64,000 nt of DNA. Source: Pogona vitticeps. Taxonomy: Eukaryota > Chordata > Lepidosauria > Squamata > Agamidae. The stretch spans positions 7,175,001-7,239,000 of the forward strand of contig NC_135791.1 of assembly GCF_051106095.1 (NCBI RefSeq), written 5' to 3'. Under the pieces are notes generated by a model that was not told the origin of the DNA, did no database searches, and saw nothing but the letters and a program-made list of their open reading frames with translations. How positions within the stretch are numbered: position 1 is the stretch's first letter; each line of letters starts with the position of its first letter. A program made the translations under genes and the position numbers. Of the stretch, positions 46,301-57,400 are shown piece after piece.

Positions 46301-48559
46301 AATTAAAGGCCTACAAACAAGGGGCCATTGGGCAGCAGCCATAGGTACTACCTAAGAAGCCACCCTCTCTTTGTGGGCTGACCCTATAAAGTATGGCCTA
46401 CTTGATAAAGAGGCACAGATTCTATTCACAGAATGTGTCAGAGGTGGGAAAGGTAACATTTCTGCAGCCACTGCGCACAAACTCCATCAGGGATGGGGAA
46501 CATGTATTCCTCCAGAGATTGGTTGGATGACAATTCCCACTGGCCCTAAGTTGGATATCCAGTGGAAAAGGACAATGGGAGAGTGAGTTTGACAACATCT
46601 GGAAGGCCATAACTTCCTCAGAGGTGTCACATACAGTGGTCTGTTTATGGAACAGGTTTCAAATTAAAAATATTCTAACAACAACTTGGCCCTTCTTGAT
46701 CATGAATGCTCAGTTTACAACAGCGTTCTTCCTGCCGAACAAAACTAGCTTTACAAATGGGCAGTCCTGCTAGGCACTGTTGCTATGCTTTTTCTGCTTG
46801 GTACATTACGTTCTACTCTACTACTCTTCTGTACCTGTTTTCTGACCATAACATAAATTAATCAAAGGGGAAGGGGAGGTATTCTCTGAAATATAAATGA
46901 GGTTCCTTTGATATTCTCTTTTGACCTCACAATGGGTAAAGAGGACAAAAGCGAGCAATGACTCTTTGTCCGTGTTAGGAGGGCACAAACAAGAGTTCCA
47001 GGGCCAGCTCAGCATTTTGAATGTCTCGGGCAATGGGCAAAGGCTGTTTTTTAAAGAACAGCTAGCAGACATCAGCGAACCTTTGGTACAAATCTGCAGC
47101 CCTTCCTACCAATCCCACTTGCCTGGCCAACGGCAAGTTATGATGGGATGGTCAAGAGTTCCTCAGCCCTATTATAGGGGGAGTTCTGGGTAAGCCTCTT
47201 TGAAAGGAACACGAACTGAACAAAGTGTACAGGAAATAAAAATGAGCCATATCATTGTTTGTATTTTGTACAGGAAATATTCCAGGTGCTTAGTGTCTAA
47301 ATAGGCAAATCTATTTGCTTCTGCTCCGAGCAGCTGCCTCTCCGTCTTATGGCACAACCAAGTGTAAAAACATTATGTGCACATAATTTCAAAGACACAT
47401 ATTTTTAGGTCCCAGGACTGGCTCCATGAGAATCCTCAGAATACCTTGTTCTAAGATTAAGCTCCATAGTGACAACTGTAATGAAGACGGAAAGGATCCC
47501 CTTTGGAGTAACGAACCCATGATACTGAGTGTAACACGCTTCTTAAGTGTCTTACACTTGTACTGCTGGTTCTCATGAGAGAATCAGAGTTCACGAAGGA
47601 AAACCAGCCCTGCTCTTGTGTCGTAGGACAACTGAGAACAAAAGGTTCGATCCAGATTTAGTCTTGAGCAAAGCCAAAGGGTCCTCAGCTAATCATGAAG
47701 TCCCATTGATTTTCAGGAAGTTGTGCTAAAGCTGGAACCAGCTCAGAATACTTGAAATTTCGTTATCCATGAAAATCTTAAGAATACATTTTGTAAGGTC
47801 AGTTTGGAAGTAGCAAGAAGCAATACCACGATCTGGACTGTGAGCCCTTCAGTGCTTTGCCATAGACCAGTTCCCAAGGCAGTCAAACAGGGGCACAAAC
47901 TGTACCCGTGTTGGACCTTCCGTGTACTAGTCTAGTAATGGTCCCACCGGCCGCAATTTGCCATATAAGCACAATCCATCTAGAGGTCTTTCAGTCTTCC
48001 AGTCACTGTATAAACCCATGGATGCTATAAATGTGAGAAGCTAAACGAAGGCCAGCTAATGGCAATTCTTTAGAACTGCCATGACAAAAGGTGGAGACAG
48101 TGGGGAACTGAGTATTTGCCCCCCAGCTCTCTCCTGGTGAACTGAAGAGAAAATGAGACACTGTCTCATCTCTGGCGGCTCTCAAGTCACCCTAAAGCTG
48201 ATCTACGCCATCCTAATTGGGGCAAGCATTTGGCTCAGCGACGCTCGGGGGACAAATGATCACAGAAAAGATTATTATCAGTTCTTTGTAAAGAAGAATA
48301 AGCAGAGCTTGCCCTGTGTTACTTAAAACAGAATTTACAACCAGCTGGCCAGGCTGAATCCTCTCTTTTGACCGATACACTTGAGACATTATCAAATTAA
48401 GTACTGTACTTTCAAAGGAAACCTAATTCATAACCTGAACCACTATGGACAACTTTCATATGTCTAATTGGATTTAATAACCAGCCAGGAACATGGGCAA
48501 CAGGTGGGCATAAGCAGTCACTTATAAATACAGAGGAGGAAGAGATGGGACCATACCCT

Positions 48560-48565
48560 TTTATT
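48560..48565 (-). terminator. Candidate proximal CLIC4 polyadenylation signal (AATAAA)
   Basis: An AATAAA on the minus strand about 2.8 kb after the stop codon would give a 3'UTR close in length to the mammalian one. A second internal hexamer lies at 49808-49813. Use of either site is unproven. Confidence 0.3.
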
Positions 48566-51328
48566 TTCCATATCCCATCCAGTCCTTTGCACTCGTTACC
48601 TGACTTTACAACGACTATGCTCAGACAGAACAGTAGATCTGGAAAAATTCTCACTTGAGCGGAGCAACAAACCAGGATTCCTAGCTTGGGGGAAGACACG
48701 AAACAAAGGTTTCCTGATTTGTTGAACAGCAATAGAATAAGGAGGATGGAAAGATGCAGGCTGCTGGCTCCAATGCACGGTTCACAATAATTCAGGGTTC
48801 TTTTGAGTTTTTTGTTATCACTGCATCCAAAAACAACATGCTCAACTGGACAGGGAGAATTCTGTGCCGCTAAATATTCAACCTGCCATGAGACACAACT
48901 GGAAAGTCAACACAGATATTGGCTACCCTCTTCTACCAACATGCTACAGAAACCTAATCTATCATTTTGCTACCTTATTATTAAATGTACACTCCAGCAT
49001 GGTCAACTGACCCCAAAAGGCAACACGGGCAAAATCAGCAAGAATGTGGAGCAGATTCCAGACGGGTGAAACTAAATTAAGAGGCAAACAGCAAAAACTC
49101 TACAAAATGTTTGCCTTTTCAATACTTCCGCCAAAGGTGCAGATTGCTTTAAGCCCATCCTTAGCAACAGCATATGCACCAAATGGATTTTACGAATACT
49201 GGAGACGTTAGACCTAGAAATGAGCAAGAAGGCACCACAAAGCCATGTATAACACATACAAAGCCATTAGTAAAGTCACATTTGCATAACTTGACAAAAA
49301 CCACATAGCGAAAGTACGGAACAGGGGTGGGGTGAATAAACAAGTCTCTATAAAATGGGGTCCCTAATGAGAAAGCTATTGTACAAAAGTATGTCTCCAA
49401 CTCCAGACATACTTAATTATGAACAGTGTTTGGAAAATTATTCTTGAATCACTGTGCCCAGAATGCCCTAGCTAGCATCACAATAGCTAGAAATCTTGGC
49501 AATGATTGTTGAGAAAAGTAACCTTTCTAAGTTGCATTCAAATCTCAGGCTGAGCAAGCATGAGGAGGGTAAGTTTCTTCGCAAGAGAACATAAAGTTGA
49601 ACTGCAGAACTCTTAAAGGAACAGCATGCCCTTACTTGTAGACAAAGTCAGATAGCTACTGTTCTTATATTTTGTTTAAAAAAGGATAAACGTTGTTGCA
49701 AAGGATATAAAAATATGCTGGCAAGACTGATCTTCTTTGGAGTAGTTTCTGATGGCATTTAGAATCAATGAAAAGGTTACTTTGTGCCTCAAAACCTGGA
49801 CTTTCTTTTTATTCAGAAAAAAAACCCTCAAATTTTGTAACACAACTTTTGCGCTTTTAAATGGCAGCACCGTTCTTTCACGTTGTTATTAGAAAAACCC
49901 AGACAACTTCTAACATATAATGATTATGTCATAAAAAAACGACAAGAGCTGGTAAATATGCAACTACTGGTCAAGTCGGAATGAAGATGCTAACAATGGA
50001 GGGACTGGCAACTTCATATTCGCCTTACCTGAAAGTAGAGAATCATCATGATGGAATTATGCATGTAGCCCAGTAAGGCAAAGAAGCTGGTTTTGGAAGG
50101 TCACTTGCACGTAATTAAAAATAAAATAGCTCTTAGCAAGATTCTGATTTTATCAAAGTGAGACAGAAGTATCTTCAGAATCCAATCGCAGCACTTCAAT
50201 AACCAGCAACATAAAAGACCAAGTTACATCTGGAACAGAAAGGTGATACTTATCTAACACTGTCGGATAGGTCAGTTTTTGACCAGCAGATACTTCAGAA
50301 ATAAATCCTATTGACAAGTCTCTTAGTGCCTTAATAAGAAGCCACTTGGTGCTATTGTGCTTCATTATAAAAGAGCCAAAGTCCTATGTATAGGGCGCCC
50401 CCAAAGGAGATCTCCAAATTCCCATCCTATCAACTGGAGGGCCACAGCAAAATAGCAAACTTTCACCTCTCACCCTGCAACTTCCAAAGAGCACAGTTGA
50501 GACGGAGATCTCCCAATGTCTGTGAACAGTTCTCGATATTTTTATATATATGCATACATGTGCCTTTTCTATTGTGAGTGAAGACCTCTGCAAGACGTTG
50601 CCCCAAGTATTTTGCAAGTCTTTCTTGGTGAGGCAGTAAGATATCCTGGTCTACATTTCAGAGAGACCATTACACAGAATGTTTCAGAGTTCTTTGCTCT
50701 GGTACATGAAACTGCCTAAAGACCACCCAAGAATACCCAAGCTGTCCTGGATCCGCCACCAAGAAGGGCTTCTACCTGAGAACACCAGGCAGATTTTGAA
50801 ATCTGAAAGGCCCATTTATAGGATCTGCAATCTGAAGAGGTAACCCTTTCCCTAGGCTGAACCCACTTAGGCAGAGGGGTTGGGGAAGGCTACGGAACCA
50901 TTTCCCAAAGGAAAGAACATCAAGGAAAGGTTGGCTGAACCCATTTCCCTAACCAGACAGCTTAATATCGAAAAAGTGCTCAAACATACACCTTGTTCCC
51001 ATCACCTAAAGTGGTCAGTCAAGTGAAATCTTTTTCCCTTGGTTCCCCTGACTATGTGAACCGGGATCCAGACTAAAGCGGTCTGAATCTATAGACCCAG
51101 TTCCAGAACTGCTATCTGCAACATTAACCTTATTCTGGGAGGCAAAACGTGTGAGTGGCATAAAATTTGTTTGCATTATTTAAAAGAAAGTACGGTAACT
51201 GGTGTATGTGTCACGTAACACTGAATAACTGCAAGTACAAGCAAAGTAAATCACTATTGTAAAAAGGGCCAAAAAGGGAGCAGTCTGTTAAAAGAAGCTT
51301 TTTGTTACACATGTGTGTGAAATGCTGC

Positions 51329-51493
51329 TTATTTCGTGAGTCTCTTCGCTACATCGCTGTATGCTATTTCAATCTCTTTGTCTCCTGGACAAGTGTTGGT
51401 AAATTCATCCCGGCTGTAGGCATTACTCAGGTATCTCCAGATCCCGGTCATTGTCTTGGGAATATCGAAGTTTCGATACTTTTTGGCTACAAC
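51329..51493 (-). CDS. CLIC4: CLIC4 terminal coding exon 6 with stop codon
   Basis: After the acceptor TTTCTAG the exon reads [20 protein letters not shown], continues [20 protein letters not shown] and ends in DVAKRLTK followed by TAA. That is 54 codons plus stop, the same as human. A Thr replaces the usual Glu in DIPKEM, the most visible change. The stop TAA occupies 51329-51331. The 3'UTR continues from 51328 downward. Confidence 0.97.
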   Translation of the reverse strand, partial: VVAKKYRNFDIPKTMTGIWRYLSNAYSRDEFTNTCPGDKEIEIAYSDVAKRLTK

Positions 51494-54400
51494 CTAGAAA
51501 CAAAATAAAACCAAAAAAAATATGAATAATTGCTTCTGCTTAGAAAAGAAAAGAGCCATGTGGCCCTTTACACCATCTGAAGGTAAGAGTGAATGACACT
51601 TCTATTAAACCACTAAAATCTCTGACAGAGGTAACCTTACAATTCTGCATGAATCTTCGTCAGGCTGGCCATTACAGAACTAAGGGTCATGCAGAAAAAA
51701 GACCGAAGTTCCAAAATATACGGCCAGATGTGCAAGCCATATTGCTTGTTTAAAGCAAATTTCAAAAACAGGTTACACTAAATTGGTAGATTGTCAGCCT
51801 GGAGGCAGGCAGTGCATCACGGCCTCTCCCAATTTGAAGAGACCCTTGTCCAGCAGGCCGAGGCAAAGAGGAAGTCACATAAGCAGCAAAACCAGGGAGC
51901 CGGACAGGGGACAGACTGGGTTTGTCCTCAGTGTGGAAGGGACTGTCACTCTCGAATTGGCCTTCTCAGCCACACTAGGCGCTGTTCCAAGCCCTCCATA
52001 CAGAGCACGCTACCATAGTCTTTCGAGACTGAAGGATGCCTAACTAGGTTTCAGATTTTCTATACGCATATGTATGGCCTCCCTGACCTCAAACCACCTA
52101 TCTTCTTGGTCTAAGATGAGTTCATAGGGATCACCACAAAACAAAGTATGTTTTTTTGCTTCAGAAATATCTTTGTCATACATGCAAATTTAAATGCACT
52201 GAATTAAATGTTATTTAATCAGGGAGTAGTCTTAATATATACTAGCCAAATCTTTCCTTTCCATGCACCCTTGTCTCTGTATAATGAAGATGGGCAAGTT
52301 TATATCAAGTGGAAATTTGTAAGTGCACAGTGTTTTCATAACACACTATCTAAACTGTTCTTTACTACAGATGGTTGCCACTCTCAGCTTGAGACTCAAA
52401 CACCAATCATACACAGACGCATGTCTGAAATGGCCCTCAAGCAGAGGTTTGCTTACCTTGACAATATGCAGCTTGGGCAACAAGTTGCAATCTGCTAGTG
52501 TCATCTCATCACCATCCAGAAATTTGCGAGTGGAAACGGTGACGTCCTCCATGCTGTTTTCATCAATCTCGTCAGGGAGAGGTGTGTTCAGGTAATCATC
52601 CAACTTCTGCAGAGTCTTCAGCAGGCCCCTCTCCAAGGCTAGGAGGAAAGAAGTGGCTGGATTAGCCAACAGAAATGAGAAAAGGAAAGCCAGCAAGGCT
52701 GAACAAAGAGACCTTGGAAAAGTGGTTGTTGGTTTTTTGGACTACAACTCCCAGAATCCCCAAGCAATTTGATGGCCATGCTGTCTGTCTGGGGATTCTG
52801 GTAACTGTAGTTCAAAAACAAACATGTCCAAGCCCTGAGAATACACCAATCAACTTCCGACTTGCATACCAGTGAGACCAGTTCTATGAACAAAATTCAT
52901 TCATAGCCGCCCCGAGTAGACGTTGTCTAGAGGGGCGGGGTAAAAATCGAATAAATAAATAAAATAAATAAATAAATAAATAAATAAATACACAAGGGAG
53001 GGAGACTGGATGGTACCTGACGCCTGTCACATCAACCTCGACAAGATGTAGGTGTTTGCTCACAGGCAGCCCCAATTATGATGGAACACCCTCAAGTAAC
53101 TACCAAGGTATACTCAACAGACGTGAAAAGGGTGAGCACCAGTTCTACTGCTGCTGTTTATTTGGATTTTAAAGGTTTTTTTGCTTTAATTGTTTTTATT
53201 GGTAAGGACATACAGCTGACTCTTACTGCAATCCTGATCAACACTTATTGATCCTTTAACAATGTAGGGGACTTTAAATGAATGAAATTCTGAATTCACA
53301 CCAATTTTGAGAATTAGTACCACTCTCCCATCCACAAACACACAAACAAACAACCTAATGTTCCAGGAAACAGACTATCAATTCTTCTGGCTTCACCATC
53401 ACATTCTCAAGTCACTTTACCACCCTTAGATCTATTCAGCTGGGTAAAAGCACAAAACATTTATAACTTTTCATTTGGGGGGATTTCTAAAAGACCTTCA
53501 CAGTCCCTGAAATAAAGCACTAGAAGACTAAGCTATACAAATAAATTTCTAGCATTTTGATACCACTTTCATTGCCTGGCTCCAGAAGACTGGAATTTAT
53601 AGTTTGGCAAATCAGATTTTTCTACTCCAAACGCCAGGATTCTGGAGGAGGAACCACCTAGCAGCGAATACTCTTAACATAACAGTGCAAATCTACTTTG
53701 TTCTCTGCTTGTGCTCCATAACTGTTGCATATATGGCTCGCAACACTGAGTGTAATCATGAATCAAGAATCTTTACATCGTGGATCAAGACGTCATATTA
53801 GTTTCCAAAGAGGAATCGTACAACAGCAGAGGGCAGTATTGGTCAACACGCCTCTCCGTGCAGTTCACTATTAAGTGGCTTACATTGTCTAAGATGGAGG
53901 ACTGAAAGATTCTAACCTTCGAGCTCTCTGTGAGAGTCTATGGGCTATCCTGGGTGAAATCTAACACCACTGCATCACCTGAAGAGACCCACTTCTTCAT
54001 CTGCAGCATCTCTCCTCCATTACATCCTGAAACACTATACAGATTAACGAGGGTTCAAGATTCAGCCTTCCTTCTCACATTTGCTTTTCCTCCCTCCACC
54101 CACTTTGAACCACAGACATTATTCTAAAAGCTTGCACAGTATGTGCCTTAGCACACCCTTTTGTACCTTTCTGGTTGATCTAACAGAGGCATCACATCAG
54201 TATGGATTTTCTTGCTATCCCTGCTCCACCTTTTCACGAGAGAGAAGCAGCTTTGGCTGCCAGTTTTCCTGTCCTGTGTAAGGAATGCAGGATCCGGAGA
54301 CTTATTTACATAACCCAGGGCTAAGAGGATAAAGCAAGGGTCCTCTCGCACATTCCAAGCCACAACTTCTAAACTTTGGAGTGGCCTGGGTGTTGACAAG

Positions 54401-57400
54401 CAGTAATTAGGGCTTGGGGTTGTTTAAAGGCCGTCAGGACTTTTGTTGTTTCTGCAGGATAAGCAAATAATCTGAACCCACTTTAAGATGTTTACTACTT
54501 TAACTCAACTTTTGCAAGCAGTACAAAAGGTGAACAACTGTGGGGTCAAGAACATTCTTCAAGATGGATTCTTGTTAACACATGATTACACTCGATGTTA
54601 CAAGCCAAATTCAGCAAGAATGGCATCCTTTAGCCTGGAACAAGAACTATGAGTTATTCTGGGGGATTCTTCTCTTCAACAGTCTCCCATCTACTGTCTC
54701 TCTTAGCTGCAGTAGCGTATTTACCAATTTGCAACCAAGCTGACAAGAACCTTGATGTCAAGGCTGTAGCTGCAACCCACCTCCAATGATCTCCTTGTGT
54801 ATTCAGGGTGTTGAATACACAATTCCTCTGTGTTGTGCAAAACTCATTTTCAAGCACACACACCCTTTGCAATTCAAAAAGAATAAACTCCCATGAACAT
54901 GCATGCTTGGCCTTCAGAAATAACCCAGATGGTCAAATCCACCCCCAAGCTATGATGCAGAGGCTACAGATATATGGGAGAAGACAGAGACAAAGTGAAT
55001 AGATGCTGTGACTCAGAACACGAAATGGTAATAAGAAAACACCCCCCAGGAAGAACGCAGTTATCAATATTGTTCTTCTACAGTGAGCTGCTGTGTGACA
55101 TTCCTGTGGCAAAAGGTCACTTAGCAACCATGGGTCGCTGATATACAAGCGCAAACCACAATCCAGGTTTTACAGGTCTGTGCATCCAAATGAATTGTCA
55201 TTTCGAGACTCTAAAGAGCAGTATGTTTTCCACACAAGAAGCATGCAGACCATTTGGAGAAAATGTCAAACAGCAGCTAATCTAGCCAATTAAATCTTAG
55301 CAGGAGACCCTTTTTAAAAAAAAACAAAACCAACTAACACATTCTTACATTTAAAAAAATAGCTTTGTCTGATCCAGTCTTAAAAGCTGGTCCAGGAAAT
55401 TCAGAAGTTAACAAAGCAAGAACAGATACACAAAGGATAAACTCTGCCACAAAGGATGGGGAATACTGATTCTGGGTATTTAGAAGCATTTTTAAGGAGT
55501 ACATTTTTCATGTGTCATTGAGAGGAAGGTGACAGGAACATAAATCTGTGTAAACTATTGTCTTAAGTAATAAAGAGATGTCATTACAAAAGCAGGCTTT
55601 CAGAAATACAGACATGATCAATGACTACAACCTAAAATCTGCTACTGGATAAAATCATAGATTCCCAATGTAGAAATTGATCAGTGGCCAGCTAATGGTC
55701 AGAAATCCAGGAAACATTTATCCTGAGGAAACCAAGTGGTCATGGTTGCTAGTTAGTTTTAAACTCCATCGTTAATTTATCCTTCTTTTCTTAGGAACGT
55801 TTTGAGTTATACAAGTCTAAATGAAAGAACCAATTCAAATGTTACCAAGTTCACCTAATTAACATGCAAATTTTTATTTTTAGCATGGTGCATGATGCCT
55901 TTAGGTTATATACACAGTGACACCCAGATATGCAGCCATATTATTTTGCTGCAGGGATTTTTTTTAAAAGGAGCCTTTTGAAACCTCAAAGACAGAAAGA
56001 TTTATTGCGGCCAAACCTTTTGTGAAGGCCTATCTTTGGTTGGCAGATGTACACAGGGAGAAAGTTATAAACAGAGAGGCCAAATGATCATGAAATATAT
56101 TCAACCACTCAGCCGTGTACATAGATGGCATGTGTTTGCGTGTGTGTATTTTATGCCTTCACACTTGCTGTTTCAATTTTTTTCTATTATATCCACAGAT
56201 GCACTAAATGAATGTAACATTTTATACACCAAAGGGGTTCTCGTCCACAGGAGACATCCAATGGTCTCTAAAAGGAGCCACAAAGCACTGCTCACGCACG
56301 TAAAGATTCTAGAAAATATGAATCCTGTAGAGAGCTGGGCTTTGATTAGAAGGCCTGGGTCTCTGTGTATCTGGCACATCAACAGAATCTTTCTGTATCT
56401 GTATATGCTCAAGATGACTTATAAAACTGCAGTCTCTCTTCTGGCTTCGACTGATAAGACAGTCTATTAACATCTGGAAGGTGACAGCCTCCCCACTCCT
56501 AGCTTAATGCTTATTCTCTGCCCCCCACCTTCCCCTTGCAGGACTGCAAACGCAGCAGGTGGAAGCCAGCATGCATGACCTGGATCAGCGGAGAGTGTAA
56601 GAAAAAAGTTCCTTGTGCTTTGTTTCTCTTTGCAGCAGCAATAAGGCTTTAGGGCTTTATTGCACATTGGAAAGTTATAGGCAGTGGCCACCACGAGGTC
56701 CTCCAGATGTTGCCTTTCTTTAAACCCATCAGCTGGAATCATGGGGAAAGCAGCCCAGTAACATCTAGAGAGTCATAAGTTGCCCATTCCTGATGAGACA
56801 AACACTGTCTGCTTGGGTGAGAGGCGCCACTTAACTGCTCTACATGAGATACTGTCCTCCTCTACCAAGGTGACTAGGGAGAAACACCTAGAAAACAGTC
56901 CTAATGCAAATTTATGCACAAGAGGAAAGACCAGCTTCCCCACCTTCATTTGTTTCGGGTTTGGAATTCTTGATAAATGCCGAAAATTTGGCAAAGATGT
57001 CCATTCCAGCGGTGTTTGATTCTGGATGCTTGGCTGAAAGCTTTGAATACCTAAAGAAGAATACATATTTAATTTAATACACAATTTCAGTAACAGCATG
57101 GCACCTCACAAGATATAGGAGACATCCCATTTAATAACTTTTGGAGCTATTTAATTCTGTTGTCACAAGAGGCATACATTTCCCTCTAGCTTACAGTAAC
57201 CCTAGCTGTGTAAATTAAATTTTCTAAGAAATGATGAACTTGCCCATTCCCCTTTCTAGGGAATCTCCCCTCTCTTTCCCAGCCAGACATTTTTTAAAAA
57301 TAGAAATTAGGTTTTTCCAACCCCTTTGCCTCTAGACCAGTGTTTCCCAACCTTGGGTCCTCAAATGTAGCCTTAGCTATTATCTCTGGAAGCATTGCTC

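Larger units (their letters stand above)
45525..51328 (-). other. CLIC4: Probable CLIC4 3'UTR
   Basis: About 5.8 kb after the stop is mostly single-copy-looking and repeat-poor; only two old MITE fragments (46173-46300 and about 46490-46610) were recognised. It ends just past an AATAAA hexamer on the minus strand at 45545-45550, followed by G/T-rich sequence at 45470-45495. Earlier hexamers at 49808-49813 and 48560-48565 could give shorter transcripts; human CLIC4 also has a long 3'UTR of about 3 kb. The distal end is inferred from the hexamer and low repeat density only. Confidence 0.5.

Noticed and set aside
56036-56470. 144-codon plus-strand open frame in CLIC4 intron 4
   Set aside because: Antisense intronic frame with no recognisable domain or splice context.
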